This document shows positions 36,052 to 45,692 of a stretch of DNA of 64,000 bases, piece after piece. The notes below the pieces were generated by a model. The model was given only the letters and a program-made list of their open reading frames with translations, had not been told where the DNA came from and did not search any database. This stretch comes from Meiothermus ruber DSM 1279 (GTDB lineage Bacteria; Deinococcota; Deinococci; Deinococcales; Thermaceae), in assembly GCF_000024425.1 (NCBI RefSeq), contig NC_013946.1, forward strand, positions 372,001 to 436,000, given 5' to 3'. The position numbers and the translations under genes were made by a program. How positions within the stretch are numbered: the first letter of the stretch is position 1; the number at the start of each line of letters is the position of its first letter.

Positions 36052-36750
36052 TTACTTGAGCTCGAGCTTGGCCCGCTCGGCGTAGACCTGCGCGGGGGTC
36101 ATTTGTTTGCGCAGGCCTTTGACCTCATCGGCGGTGTAGGGCTTGAAGTCTTTGAGCAGGCGGTCGTTGCCCCAGGCGGTGGCGATGTAGTTGAGCAGAT
36201 CGGCGAGCTGCGCGTCGCTGAGGCTGGGGAACCCCGGCATGGGGGTGTTGTAGTTGGTGGCCCCTACGCGGATGCTGCCCTGCAAGCCGTTGACAATCAC
36301 CAGGGGCAGGTAGGCCCGCCCACCTTTGGCATTCAGGATATCGGCGACGTGCCCGGCCAGGGGTGGAAAAGCGCCGGCCACGCCTGCCCCATTGGGTTGG
36401 TGGCAGCCCTGGCACACCGCATAAGCCTGGCTGGGGCTGGCTGTGCTCGAGGTGGTCTGGGGGGCGGTGGGTGCGCTGCTTTGTGGGCCGAAATTCTCGG
36501 CCAGATACGCCACAATGGTCTTGCGCTCCTCCGGGCTCACCTGGGCCCCAAAACCGATCATCTGTCCAACGATAAAGTCCCAGTCGCTGGCGTTCAGACG
36601 CTGGCTGGTAACGACTTCCAGCCCATGGCAGACGGCGCATTTTTGCTCCAGCAGGGTCTTGCCAGGCCCCTCCGGTAGCTGGGCCTGCCCCAGCGCCAGG
36701 AATAGCGCAGCACACAGTCCAACCCAAGGCCATACGAAGGTTTTTTTCAT
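36052..36750 (-). CDS. Di-haem c-type cytochrome, probable sulfite oxidase partner
   Basis: The 232-residue protein has a signal peptide (VGLCAALFLALGQAQ), then two haem-binding sites CAVCH (about residue 38) and CQGCH (about residue 115), with likely axial methionines in MIGFGAQVS and NTPMPGFPSLSDAQL. It should carry electrons in the periplasm. It follows the sulfite oxidase gene on the same strand after 153 bp, as in SorAB pairs where the cytochrome accepts the electrons. The second domain is a typical class I cytochrome c. Confidence 0.9.
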   Translation of the reverse strand: MKKTFVWPWVGLCAALFLALGQAQLPEGPGKTLLEQKCAVCHGLEVVTSQRLNASDWDFIVGQMIGFGAQVSPEERKTIVAYLAENFGPQSSAPTAPQTTSSTASPSQAYAVCQGCHQPNGAGVAGAFPPLAGHVADILNAKGGRAYLPLVIVNGLQGSIRVGATNYNTPMPGFPSLSDAQLADLLNYIATAWGNDRLLKDFKPYTADEVKGLRKQMTPAQVYAERAKLELK

Positions 36751-36841
36751 CTTGATTCCTAACTGTTTTGTACCAGCTTTACCAAGCTAATTGCAGACTT
36801 GGCAGGGGTACATCTTGGTGAAACTAAGCGAACTTTCTTTG

Positions 36842-36880
36842 ATTGGGGTGGAGAAGCCCCAATGGGGAACTTTCCACCCC
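36842..36880 (-). repeat. Two mutually exclusive hairpins between sulfite oxidase and cytochrome genes
   Basis: ATTGGGG (36842-36848) can pair with CCCCAAT (36857-36863), while GGGGTGGA (36845-36852) can pair with TCCACCCC (36873-36880). The two stems share GGGG, so only one can form at a time. There is no T-run after either one. Confidence 0.5.
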
Positions 36881-36903
36881 AGCTGGATACTGGGCAATGC
36901 GGG

Positions 36904-38133
36904 CTAGCCCACCCGAATCTTGACTTTGTCGACGGCGTTCCACTCGTAACCGTTGGGGTTCCAGAAGATGGCCCCATCAATCGGCTGGCTGCGCCCAAGG
37001 GCATCGGTGGCGCGCGACCAAATCTCGCTGTCGCCGGCAGCCACCAGCACCCGGATGCGCCAGCGGTACCAGCCGTAGGGCGAGGAGGGCCTTTCCAGGG
37101 TGGCGGCCTGCCAGCTCCGGCCCTGGTTGGTGGAGACCTCCACGCTGGTGATGGGGGCCGAGCCGTCGTTCCAGGCCACCCCGGTTACGTCGATCAGGCC
37201 GCTTACAGCTTCCCCCTCGGTGGGGCTGAAGATAACCGACTTAACGTTTTGCCGCCAGTTGGGCCGGCTGTTCTCGAGGGTGAACTGGAAGTTGCTGCCC
37301 ACCGCGATGGGGTTGTTGGGCACGCGGTAGCGGGGAATCATGGTGTTGTTGTTGGAAGGGGCGGCCTCGAGGCGCAGCTTGTTGACCCACTTGATGTTGT
37401 TGATGCCGTAGTACCCCGGTATGATCAGGCGCAAAGGCCCCCCGTGTATGGTGGGCAGGGGCTCGCCGTTCATCTCATAGACCAGCATGCCGTTGGCTAG
37501 AATGTCGGACAGCGGGATGCTGCGCTCGATATCGGGGGCGTTGGGGTTGGCGGGCTGGTCGGCGCCTTCGGCGGTGAGGAACCGGGCCTCGGCTTTAATA
37601 CCCACGGCCTCGAGCAGGCTGGAGAGCTTGACCCCTTTCCAGCGCACGTTGGCCATGGAGCCGCGCTCCCACTGAGCGCCGCTGGCCCGGGCATACCGGG
37701 AGAAAAAGCTCCGGCCGTTGCCCGAGCACTGCAAGACCATCTCTAGTTCCGTGGCCGGGAGGGTGCGGAGCTGGGATAGCCGCAGGGTGGTGGGGCGATC
37801 CACGAGGCCGGTGACCTCCACCGTCCAGTCGCTGACCTGGGGTGGGTCGGTGGTGGGGGTCATCCCCGCCGGCACCGGCTGGTTGTTGCGGATGTACATG
37901 ACGCTCTTGGGCGTGATGGGATTCTGCCGGAGAAGGCTGACCGGGGTCTCTAGCTCGATGGGGTTGGTGTTGCGTACGATCAGGCCGCGGTCTTTACCCG
38001 CTACCAGGGCATCGGCGGTGGGCTGCTGTTGGGCAAAGCTGCTGCCCATCAGGCCCGCCGCGCCCACTGCGGCTGTTGTTTTCAGGAAGGTGCGCCGATC
38101 CATCTCGAGTTGCTCCAGGTCTTTGTCTTTCAT
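36904..38133 (-). CDS. Sulfite oxidase-type molybdopterin oxidoreductase
   Basis: The 409-residue protein has a Tat signal (DRRTFLKTTAAVGAAGLMG). The molybdopterin domain carries the molybdenum-ligand cysteine in MVLQCSGNGRSFF and the IHGGPLRLIIPGYYGINNIKW segment. A Mo-co dimerisation domain (about residues 270-400) with the SWQAATL and YGWYRWRIRV strands follows. It oxidises sulfite to sulfate in the periplasm, passing electrons to the cytochrome c encoded next. AGGAGG before the ATG at 38133 fixes the start. A sulfite dehydrogenase role is inferred from the pairing. Confidence 0.92.
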   Translation of the reverse strand: MKDKDLEQLEMDRRTFLKTTAAVGAAGLMGSSFAQQQPTADALVAGKDRGLIVRNTNPIELETPVSLLRQNPITPKSVMYIRNNQPVPAGMTPTTDPPQVSDWTVEVTGLVDRPTTLRLSQLRTLPATELEMVLQCSGNGRSFFSRYARASGAQWERGSMANVRWKGVKLSSLLEAVGIKAEARFLTAEGADQPANPNAPDIERSIPLSDILANGMLVYEMNGEPLPTIHGGPLRLIIPGYYGINNIKWVNKLRLEAAPSNNNTMIPRYRVPNNPIAVGSNFQFTLENSRPNWRQNVKSVIFSPTEGEAVSGLIDVTGVAWNDGSAPITSVEVSTNQGRSWQAATLERPSSPYGWYRWRIRVLVAAGDSEIWSRATDALGRSQPIDGAIFWNPNGYEWNAVDKVKIRVG

Positions 38134-38183
38134 GGTGGCCTCCTGATGTGAAGAAATCCGAGACTGGTTGTAGATTCCCCCCA

Positions 38184-38212
38184 ACTATACCCCTCGGCTC
38201 CAGGATACTCAA
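38184..38212 (-). promoter_or_regulatory. Promoter of the sulfite oxidase operon
   Basis: On the minus strand TTGAGT (38212-38207), a 17-bp spacer and TATAGT (38189-38184) are close to consensus. The leader would be about 44 nt. Confidence 0.75.
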
Positions 38213-38232
38213 GAGGGGTATGGTACAGGAGG

Positions 38233-39867
38233 CTACTCGCTGCGGTGTGGGCTGGGGTCTACCACCGCGCGCACACCCCTGCGGCCAAAGCGCCGGGCCA
38301 GCTCGCCTTCGCCCAGTACCAGCACAGTGGGCCGTCCGTGCGGGCAGACCCAGGGCAGTTCGCACCCGGCCAGCGCGTCCAGCAGGGCCTGGGCCGAGGC
38401 GCTGGAAAGGGGGTGTCCGGCCTTGATGGCGGGCAGGCAGGCCAGCCGGGCCAGCACCGTGCGCCAGGCAACGGCGAAGCTCGAGGCCCCCAGGCTGCCC
38501 TTCACCACCTCGCCCACCAGCGAGGGGTAGCCGGCCAGGAAGGCCGGGATGGTGCGGACGCGGTACTTGCCGGGGCCAAAGGGTTCGATCTGCAACCCGG
38601 CCTGCTCGAGCGCCTCCAGCCGTTCGGCCAGGTTCATCTCCTCGCCCAGGCTTAAAGAAAGCAGCTCGGGGTGGGGCAGCTCGAGCGGGGGTTCCTCGAG
38701 GTAGCGGCGTGACAGCTCCTCGTAGAGGATGCGTTCGTGGGCGGCGTGCTGATCCACCACATACAGCTCGTCCCCGGCCTCGGCCAGCAGGTACAGCTCG
38801 CGGAAGCTGCCCAGGTAGCGCAGACGGGGAAAGCGGACCCGCTGCACCGGGGCCGGGCCGGTGAGGGGGGCGGGTTCGGGCAGGGCGCGGGCCAGGGGGT
38901 GGGCCGAGAGCAGCCCCTGCACGGCCTGGGAGACGAAGCCCAGGATGGCCTCGGGCCGGATGAGCCGTACCCTGGACTTGTCGGGTGAAGTATTGATGAG
39001 CAGGTGCTCGGTGGGGATCTCCAGGTTCAGCACCCCCACTGGAAACTGGCCCGCGGGGAGAAGTTCCTTGTAGGCGGCCAGCACGGCTTGCAGCAGAGGC
39101 TCGGGCCACTCCACCGGGCGCCGGTTGAGCGCCAGCAGCAGCCGGTCGCGCCGGGGGCGGGAGAGCTCCGGCCTGGAGAGCAGGCCCCGCAGGGTAAAAG
39201 GCCCCTCGGCGGCCTCGAGCGGCAGCAGCCGGTTGGCCACCACCGAGCCCCACAGCAGCTTAATCACCTCGGCAAAGCCCCCCCCGGCGTGGGCGATTTT
39301 CTCCTCGCCGTCCACCACCAGCCGCAGGGCTATTTCCGGGCGGTGCAGCAGGTAGCGCGAGACCAGGTGCACCACCTTGCGACCCTCGGCGGCGGGGGCC
39401 TCGAGGGCGTTGCGGCGGGCGGGCAGGTGACAGAAGAGCGCCGTGACCTCGACCTGGGTTCCGGCGGGGGCGGGGTGTTCGTGCAGTTCGGTTTTGTCCT
39501 GAAAAGCCGTCAGGGTGGCCCCGCCGAGCTGCTGGGGGGGCCTCGAGGTGAGCCGCACCCGCGCGGCCTGGCGGATGGCCCACAGCCCCTCCCCCCGAAA
39601 GCCCAGGGTGCGGATATTTTGCAGGTCGGTGAGCTTGCTGGTGGTGTGGTGCTCGAGGGCCAGTCCCAGCTCCTCCCGGGGGATGCCCAGGCCGTTGTCG
39701 CGCACCACGATTTTGTCCAGCCCCCCGCCCCACAGCTCGATATAAAGCCGGGTGGCGCCCGCGTCCAGGGCGTTCTCGAGCAGCTCCCGCACCACGTCGG
39801 CGGGGCCCGAGATCACCTCACCAGCGGCAATCTCGCGGATGAGTTCGGGCGGCAGTTTGCGAATCAT
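38233..39867 (-). CDS. mutL: DNA mismatch repair protein MutL
   Basis: The 544-residue protein has the GHKL ATPase motifs ELLENALDAGATRLYI, VVRDNGLGIP and TLGFRGEGLWAI, and the C-terminal endonuclease motif as DQHAAHERILYEEL, so it is the nicking type of MutL used where MutH is absent. It couples MutS mismatch recognition to strand removal. It overlaps the mutS stop by four bases and follows it in the same operon. A C-terminal CPHGRPT segment is the conserved zinc/regulatory motif. Confidence 0.97.
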   Translation of the reverse strand: MIRKLPPELIREIAAGEVISGPADVVRELLENALDAGATRLYIELWGGGLDKIVVRDNGLGIPREELGLALEHHTTSKLTDLQNIRTLGFRGEGLWAIRQAARVRLTSRPPQQLGGATLTAFQDKTELHEHPAPAGTQVEVTALFCHLPARRNALEAPAAEGRKVVHLVSRYLLHRPEIALRLVVDGEEKIAHAGGGFAEVIKLLWGSVVANRLLPLEAAEGPFTLRGLLSRPELSRPRRDRLLLALNRRPVEWPEPLLQAVLAAYKELLPAGQFPVGVLNLEIPTEHLLINTSPDKSRVRLIRPEAILGFVSQAVQGLLSAHPLARALPEPAPLTGPAPVQRVRFPRLRYLGSFRELYLLAEAGDELYVVDQHAAHERILYEELSRRYLEEPPLELPHPELLSLSLGEEMNLAERLEALEQAGLQIEPFGPGKYRVRTIPAFLAGYPSLVGEVVKGSLGASSFAVAWRTVLARLACLPAIKAGHPLSSASAQALLDALAGCELPWVCPHGRPTVLVLGEGELARRFGRRGVRAVVDPSPHRSE

Positions 39868-42416
39868 ACCTGCGAAAGGCGTTCCGCTTCGGCCTCCTGG
39901 GGGGCCAGGCCCCGGAGCTGGTCTTGCAGCCGGCGCAGGAACAGCAGGGCCTCCAGGGGGCTGGTGCGGGCCAGGTCGAGCTGTAAAAGCTCTTCCAGAA
40001 TCTCTTTGGATAGCCCCTTCTGGCTGGCTTCCAGGCTGTCCAGCACGCTTCTGGCCCGCTGCAAGACGGCCTGCGGGAGCCCCGCCAGCCGGGCCACCTC
40101 GAGGCCGTAGCTCTGGCTGGCCGGGCCGGGTAAGACCTGGTGATAAAACACCAGGCCGCCCGCTTCCTCTTTGGCGGCCACGTGGGCGTTGCGGGCCGCG
40201 GCCATGCGCAGGGGCAGGGCGGTGAGCTCGAAGTAGTGGGTGGCAAACAGGGTGTAGGCTCGCACCTGGTCGTGCAGGTACTCGCAGGCCGCCCAGGCCA
40301 GGGCCAGCCCGTCGTAGGTGCTGGTGCCGCGCCCGATCTCGTCCAGCAGCACCAGGCTCTTGGACGTGGCCCCCTGCAGGATGCCGGCCAGCTCGTCCAT
40401 CTCCACCATAAAGGTGCTGCGCCCGCCGGCGATATCGTCGGAGGCCCCGATGCGGGTGTAGATGCGATCGAAGAGGGGCAGGGTGGCCGACTCGGCGGGC
40501 ACGAAGGAGCCCACCTGGGCCAGCAGGGCGATCAGGGCGGTCTGCCGCAGATAAGTGGACTTGCCGGCCATGTTGGGGCCGGTCAGGATCAGCAGCCGGG
40601 CCGCCGGGCTCATCGAGAGGTCGTTGGGGATGAACGGGCTGCTCCGCTCCACCACCGGGTGACGCCCGGCCACAATCTGCAAGGTTCCATCCCGGGAGAA
40701 GCGGGGGCGGCTGTAGCCGTACTCCACCGCGGCCTCGGCCAGCGCAGCGTACACGTCCAGCTCGGCCAGCACCTGGGCGGCCTGGCGCACCTCGTCGGCG
40801 GCCTGGGCCACCTGTTCGCGCAGCTCGAGGAAGACCGCGTACTCGCGCTTGATGGCCTCGGTCTCGGCCTGCAGGATTTTGCGCTCCTGCTCCTTGAGTT
40901 CGGGCGTGCTGAAGCGCATGCGGTCTTTGAGGGTTTGCAGGGCCCGCCAGTCCTTGGGCACCAGGGCGTAGTGGGGCCGGGTGACCTCGAGGTAGTAGCC
41001 AAACACCGCGTTGTAGCCCACCTTGAGGTTGGGGATGCCGGTCTTTTCGCGCGCCTCGCCTTCCAGCCGGGCGATCCAGGCCCGCCCCTCCTCGGCCCGC
41101 TGGCGCAGCTCGTCCAGCTCGGGGTCGAAGCCCTCGCGGATCAGGCCGCCGTCGGTAATTTTGAGCGGTGGGTCTTCTACCAGTGCCGCGGCGATCTGCT
41201 CGGCCACCGCCACCGGCTGGGGCAGGCGTTCGGACAGGCTAAAGAGCGGCCCCACCCCGGCCAGCAGCCCGGCCAGCTCGGGCAGCAGCGCCAGGCTGCG
41301 CTGCAAGGCCGCAAGGTCGCGGGGGCTGGCCCGTCCGGCCAGCAGACGGGCGGCCAGGCGCTCGAGGTCGTGCATCCGGTAGAGTACCTTGCGCACCTCG
41401 GCCCGCAGCACCCCGTCCTTCACCAGGGCCTCCACCGCATCCAGCCGGGCTTGCAGGGGGGCTTCCTCCACCAGCGGATGCCGCAGCCAGGCCCGCAACA
41501 GACGCCGCCCCGGTGCGGTGCGGGTCAGGCCCAGCACCCCCAGGAGGGTGCGCTCCTCGCTGCGGTCGCCCACAAAGCTGGGCTCGAAGATCTCCAGGGT
41601 GCGCAGGGTGGCTTCGCTGAGCTGCATGAAGGCGCCGGGGTCGTAGCGCACGAAGCTGCGCACCTGGGGCAGCCCGTTTTCCTGCACCCGCAGGGCATAG
41701 GCCAGCACCGCCCCCGCCGAACGCAGCAGCGCGGGGTGCTCGAGGCCGGCGGGCAGGGGGTCAAACTGCTTGTGCAAAGCGGTTTTCCCCACCTCGTCCT
41801 GAAACCCCTCCTCCGAGAGCATCACCGGAAAGCGCCGCTGAAACTCCTGCAAAAAAGCGGGGTGGTGGTACAGCTCCGGGGCCAGCAGCACCTCGGCGGG
41901 CCGGAAGCGGAAAAGCTCGTCGTAGAGGGCGCTTTTGCTATAGAGCACGCTGCCTCGAAACTCCCCGGTGGAGACATCCAGCAAGGCCAGCCCGTAGCCG
42001 TCGCCGGTGCTGATGGCGGCCAGGTAGTTGGCTTCTGGCTTCAGCAGGTTCTCGCGCAGAATGGTGCCCGGGGTGAGCAACTGCGTGACCTCGCGGCGCA
42101 CCAGCTTGTCGGCTTCCTCGGCCAGCTCAACCTGGTCGGCCACCGCCACCCGGAAGCCCAGCTTGAGCAGTTTTTCCAGGTGCACATCCACCGAGCGCAC
42201 CGGAATGCCGGCCATGGGGGTGGTAAAGTCCTTGGCGGTTTTGTGGGTCAGGGTGAGGTTCAGGGCTCTGGAGAGCCGTTCGGCATCCTCGCCGAAGGCC
42301 TCGTAAAAGTCGCCGACCTGGAACAGCAGCAGGTAATCGGGATAAGCGTCCCGTAGTTCGACGTACTGTTCGAGCAGAGGTGGTAGGGGCCCCGGCCCCT
42401 GGCCCTTGAGGGTCAT
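39864..42416 (-). CDS. mutS: DNA mismatch repair protein MutS
   Basis: The 850-residue protein contains the mismatch-reading Phe-x-Glu motif as GDFYEAFGEDA near residue 40. It also has the lever and clamp helices, Walker A LTGPNMAGKSTYLRQ near 600, the DEIGRGTSTYDG Walker B and the ATHYFELT switch. It recognises mismatches and slides as an ATP clamp. The ATG at 42416 follows GGGGAGC and sits seven bases after TATCAT, so a leaderless or very short leader is possible. mutL follows with a four-base overlap. Confidence 0.97.
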   Translation of the reverse strand: MTLKGQGPGPLPPLLEQYVELRDAYPDYLLLFQVGDFYEAFGEDAERLSRALNLTLTHKTAKDFTTPMAGIPVRSVDVHLEKLLKLGFRVAVADQVELAEEADKLVRREVTQLLTPGTILRENLLKPEANYLAAISTGDGYGLALLDVSTGEFRGSVLYSKSALYDELFRFRPAEVLLAPELYHHPAFLQEFQRRFPVMLSEEGFQDEVGKTALHKQFDPLPAGLEHPALLRSAGAVLAYALRVQENGLPQVRSFVRYDPGAFMQLSEATLRTLEIFEPSFVGDRSEERTLLGVLGLTRTAPGRRLLRAWLRHPLVEEAPLQARLDAVEALVKDGVLRAEVRKVLYRMHDLERLAARLLAGRASPRDLAALQRSLALLPELAGLLAGVGPLFSLSERLPQPVAVAEQIAAALVEDPPLKITDGGLIREGFDPELDELRQRAEEGRAWIARLEGEAREKTGIPNLKVGYNAVFGYYLEVTRPHYALVPKDWRALQTLKDRMRFSTPELKEQERKILQAETEAIKREYAVFLELREQVAQAADEVRQAAQVLAELDVYAALAEAAVEYGYSRPRFSRDGTLQIVAGRHPVVERSSPFIPNDLSMSPAARLLILTGPNMAGKSTYLRQTALIALLAQVGSFVPAESATLPLFDRIYTRIGASDDIAGGRSTFMVEMDELAGILQGATSKSLVLLDEIGRGTSTYDGLALAWAACEYLHDQVRAYTLFATHYFELTALPLRMAAARNAHVAAKEEAGGLVFYHQVLPGPASQSYGLEVARLAGLPQAVLQRARSVLDSLEASQKGLSKEILEELLQLDLARTSPLEALLFLRRLQDQLRGLAPQEAEAERLSQV

Positions 42417-42485
42417 GCTCCCCATGATACCCCCAAGTAGCCGGGTTCAAGGATGGGCGCTTGTATTGTGCAGGACAAAGAAGAA

Positions 42486-42998
42486 CTACCGGGCCACTTC
42501 CCAGGCCAGGTGCTCGAGCTCGGGCTTGATCAGCTTCTCCCAGGCCACCTTCACTGCATTGGGCGAGCCGGGGGTGGAGAAGACCACCTTCCGGCGGTAG
42601 GTGCCGGCGGTGGCCCGCGAGAGCATGGCCGCGGCCCCCACCTCGTTGTAAGAGAGCATGCGGAACAGCTCACCGAAGCCCGGCATGGGTTTCTCGATCT
42701 TGCGGGCCAGCACGTCGTAGGTGGTGTCGCGCGGGGCGATGCCGGTGCCGCCGTTGAACAAGATAATCTGCGCCCCGGCCTGCACCATCTCCTCGAGGGC
42801 CTGGGCTACCTGCTCGGGTTCGTCCTTGATGATGCGGTAGCCCACCACCCTGTGCCCCAGCGCCTCAATTTCGGGTTTGAGGTAGTGGTAGTTGGTGTCG
42901 GTCTCGGGGGTGCGGGTATCGGAGACCGTTACGATGGCGAGGTTCACCGGGCCCCGGGCCCTGGCAATCTCCTTGTGCTTGGCGGTGCTCTCGGACAT
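42486..42998 (-). CDS. moaB: Molybdenum cofactor biosynthesis protein MoaB/MogA
   Basis: The 170-residue protein has the MPT-binding motifs [12 protein letters not shown] near residue 25 and [19 protein letters not shown] near residue 80. It adenylylates molybdopterin or inserts molybdate. The window holds a sulfite oxidase that needs this cofactor. TACAAT seven bases before the ATG suggests a leaderless transcript starting inside the short gap after gyrA. Confidence 0.92.
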   Translation of the reverse strand: MSESTAKHKEIARARGPVNLAIVTVSDTRTPETDTNYHYLKPEIEALGHRVVGYRIIKDEPEQVAQALEEMVQAGAQIILFNGGTGIAPRDTTYDVLARKIEKPMPGFGELFRMLSYNEVGAAAMLSRATAGTYRRKVVFSTPGSPNAVKVAWEKLIKPELEHLAWEVAR

Positions 42999-43027
42999 GC
43001 CAGTTATTGTATGCCGCTCGAGGGCCC

Positions 43028-45448
43028 CTAATCCTGCGGCGCAATCACAAAAGCCGAGGCGATCTCGTCCTTATCGCTCAGGTTCATCACCCTGACCCCA
43101 CTGGTGGCCCGCCCGTACTGGGCGATGCTGGAGACCTTGGTGCGGATGGCGTTGCCCCGCCGCGAGAGCACCAGCAGGTCTTCGTTCCCCTGTACGCGCA
43201 TCAGGGCCGCTAACTGGCCCACCTTTTCGTTGGTGTTGAAGGTGATCACCCCCATGCCGCCCCGGCCCTGCAGGGGGTACTCGGAGATGGGGGTGCGCTT
43301 GCCATAGCCATGGCTGCCCACTGCCAGCACCTCGCTCTCCTCGCCTTTGGGCAGAATCACCAGCGAGACCACCCGGTCGTCGCGGCCTTCTTTGAAGCGG
43401 ATGCCGGTCACGCCCTGGCTGGCCCGTCCAGTGGCCCGCACGTCCGAGAGTTCGAAGCGGATGGCCTGGCCGCTCTGGGTTGCGAGCATGACCTGGTCGC
43501 CTTCCTGGGCAATGGCCACCCCCACCAGGGCATCGTTTTCTAGCAGATTGATGGCAATCAGGCCGGCGCTGCTGAGGTTCTGGTACTCCTTAATCTCGGT
43601 TTTCTTGATAAGGCCGTTTTTGGTGGCAAACACAAAGTAGCCTTCCTGGGTCAGGTCGCGCACGTTGAGCAGGGCCGCAACCTCCTCGCCCTCTTGCAAG
43701 GGCAGCAGGCTCACGATGTGGGTGCCTCGAGCCTGCCGGCTGGCCTCGGGCAGCTCGTGAACCTTCTCGCCGTAGACCCGGCCGCGGTTGGTGAAGATCA
43801 GCAGGGTGTCGTGCATCGAGGCCACAAACACCGAGATGGCCTCGTCTTCTTCCTTGGTTTTGCCGGCCTGGGCTCCCATGCCGCCGCGGCCCTGGGCCCG
43901 GTAGGCCTCGAGCGGGGTGCGTTTGACGAAGCCCTGGCTGGTCAGGGTGATGACCATCGGCTCGTCCTCAATCAGATCCTCGAGGCTGAAGCCTTCCTCA
44001 AACTCGGTGATCTGGGTGCGCCGCTGGTCGCCGTATTTGTCCTTTATGGCCAGCAATTCGTCCCTAACCACCCGCCAAAGCCGTTTTTCGTCGCCCAGGA
44101 TGGCCTCGAGGCGGCCAATCTCCTCCATTAGCTCGCGGTACTCGGCCTGTAGTTTGTCGCGCTCGAGGCCCACCAGCCGCTGCAAACGCATGTCCAGGAT
44201 GGCCTGGGCCTGCACCTCGGTCAGGCTAAAGCGGCCCATCAGCCCGGCGCGGGCTTCGGCGGCATCCTGCGAGCCGCGGATCAGGGCGATCACCTCGTCG
44301 ATGTGGTCGAGGGCAATCAGGAGCCCCTCGAGCACGTGGGCCCGCTCCCTGGCCTTGCGCAGCTCGTACTCGGTGCGCTTGCGCACCACCAGGCCCCGGT
44401 GGTCGAGGTAGTGGCGCATGAGCTCCAGCAGGGTGAGCACCTTGGGCTCGCCCTTGACAATCGCCAGCAGGTTCACGGTGAAGCTGGTTTGCAGGCGGGA
44501 GTGTTTGTAGAGCTTGTTGAGCACCACCTGGGGGTTGGCCCCGCGCTTGAGCTCCACCGCGATGCGCATCCCCTGGCGATCCGACTCGTCGCGCAGGGCC
44601 GCGATCTCGTCGATCACCTTGTTGCGCACCAGTGAGGCGATCTGGGCGATCAGATCGGCCTTGTTGACCTGGTAGGGAATCTCGGTAAAGACCAGCATGG
44701 CCCGGCCGTTTTTGTCTTCGTTGCGCACCCGGGCCCGCACCTTGAGGCTGCCGCGCCCGGTGGCGTAGGCCTCCTTGATACCCCGGCGCGAGAGCTTGGC
44801 CCCCGTGGGAAAGTCGGGGCCGGGCAGCACCTTCATGACCTCCTCGAGGGTAACCTCGGGGTTGTCAATCATCAGCACCAAAGCGTCCACTACCTCGCCC
44901 AGGTTGTGGGGTGGGAGGCTGGTGGCCATGCCCACGGCAATCCCCGCCGAGCCGTTGACCAGCAGGTTGGGCAGGGCGGCCGGGAGCACCTCGGGCTGCT
45001 CCTGGGTGCCGTCGTAGTTGGGTACGAAGGGCACGGTTTCTTTGTCGAGATCCTGCAGGAGCTCGAGGCCGATGTTGGAGAGCCGGGCCTCGGTGTAGCG
45101 CTGGGCCGCCGGGGGGTCGCCGTCCACCGAGCCGAAGTTGCCCTGCCCGTCAATGAGTGGGTAACGCAGGTTCCAGGGCTGGGCCAGGCGCACCAGGGTG
45201 TCGTAGATGGCGGCGTCGCCATGGGGGTGGAACTTACCCATCACCTCGCCCACAATCTTGGCGCATTTGACGTGTTTGCGGCTGGGCAGCACGCCGTCCT
45301 GGTAAGCCCCGTAGAGGATGCGCCGCTGTACCGGCTTGAGGCCATCGCGCACATCGGGCAGGGCCCGGTCGACGATGACCGACATCGCGTAGTTGATAAA
45401 GCTTTGTTTGACTTCGTCGGTGATTTCAACGGGTAAGACCTGGGACAT
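43028..45448 (-). CDS. gyrA: DNA gyrase subunit A
   Basis: The 806-residue protein has the breakage-reunion domain with the catalytic tyrosine in [11 protein letters not shown] near residue 120, the quinolone pocket [11 protein letters not shown], the coiled-coil arm, and the six-bladed C-terminal domain whose GyrA box reads QGRGGMGAQ. It introduces negative supercoils with GyrB. It has its own strong promoter and a hairpin in the short leader. AGGAG precedes the ATG. No gyrB lies beside it, which is common in this group. Confidence 0.97.
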   Translation of the reverse strand: MSQVLPVEITDEVKQSFINYAMSVIVDRALPDVRDGLKPVQRRILYGAYQDGVLPSRKHVKCAKIVGEVMGKFHPHGDAAIYDTLVRLAQPWNLRYPLIDGQGNFGSVDGDPPAAQRYTEARLSNIGLELLQDLDKETVPFVPNYDGTQEQPEVLPAALPNLLVNGSAGIAVGMATSLPPHNLGEVVDALVLMIDNPEVTLEEVMKVLPGPDFPTGAKLSRRGIKEAYATGRGSLKVRARVRNEDKNGRAMLVFTEIPYQVNKADLIAQIASLVRNKVIDEIAALRDESDRQGMRIAVELKRGANPQVVLNKLYKHSRLQTSFTVNLLAIVKGEPKVLTLLELMRHYLDHRGLVVRKRTEYELRKARERAHVLEGLLIALDHIDEVIALIRGSQDAAEARAGLMGRFSLTEVQAQAILDMRLQRLVGLERDKLQAEYRELMEEIGRLEAILGDEKRLWRVVRDELLAIKDKYGDQRRTQITEFEEGFSLEDLIEDEPMVITLTSQGFVKRTPLEAYRAQGRGGMGAQAGKTKEEDEAISVFVASMHDTLLIFTNRGRVYGEKVHELPEASRQARGTHIVSLLPLQEGEEVAALLNVRDLTQEGYFVFATKNGLIKKTEIKEYQNLSSAGLIAINLLENDALVGVAIAQEGDQVMLATQSGQAIRFELSDVRATGRASQGVTGIRFKEGRDDRVVSLVILPKGEESEVLAVGSHGYGKRTPISEYPLQGRGGMGVITFNTNEKVGQLAALMRVQGNEDLLVLSRRGNAIRTKVSSIAQYGRATSGVRVMNLSDKDEIASAFVIAPQD

Positions 45449-45471
45449 TCAATATCTCCTGTTTGCGGCAC

Positions 45472-45495
45472 AAAAAAAGCGCATGCAGGCGCTTT
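45472..45495 (-). terminator. Terminator-like hairpin in the gyrA leader
   Basis: On the minus strand AAAGCGC-6 nt-GCGCTTT followed by TTTT lies between the gyrA promoter and its start codon, beginning about 9 nt after the predicted transcript start. It has the stem and U-run of an intrinsic terminator. No gene on the plus strand needs a terminator here. Confidence 0.6.
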
Positions 45496-45509
45496 ATATC
45501 CAGCGCCCT

Positions 45510-45539
45510 ATTATACTTCAATTGCCTCTATTATGTCAA
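45510..45539 (-). promoter_or_regulatory. Promoter of gyrA
   Basis: On the minus strand TTGACA (45539-45534), an 18-bp spacer and TATAAT (45515-45510) match both consensus hexamers exactly. Transcription should start near 45503. Confidence 0.9.
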
Positions 45540-45591
45540 AAACATAACCACGCGCAATGGATCTTCTCCTTCCGTGCAGTGGCCGCTATTT

Positions 45592-45597
45592 TATACT
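45592..45597 (+). promoter_or_regulatory. Possible -10 element of glpK
   Basis: TATACT lies about 95 bp before the glpK start; the region 17 bp upstream (CTTCCG) is a poor -35. No operator was recognised. Confidence 0.35.
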
Positions 45598-45692
45598 CAA
45601 CCCTGGTGCGCTTCGCGTGAATGCCCGGAACGGCTTTGGTGCTAGCCGGTTTTGGGGTGTTTGCGATCAGTGCGATCAAAACGGAGGAGTCC

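Noticed and set aside
40140-42356. 738-codon plus-strand open frame opposite mutS
   Set aside because: It lies wholly antisense to a textbook MutS. High GC makes long antisense frames, and its composition (Gly, Gln, His-rich) has no family.
45488-45507. Antiterminator stem GGCGCT/AGCGCC competing with the gyrA leader hairpin
   Set aside because: The predicted transcript start near 45503 would remove much of one arm, so the RNA could form only a weak version.
45621-45692. Upstream start giving glpK a hydrophobic leader
   Set aside because: Glycerol kinase is cytosolic, and GGAGGAG is placed for the ATG at 45693.
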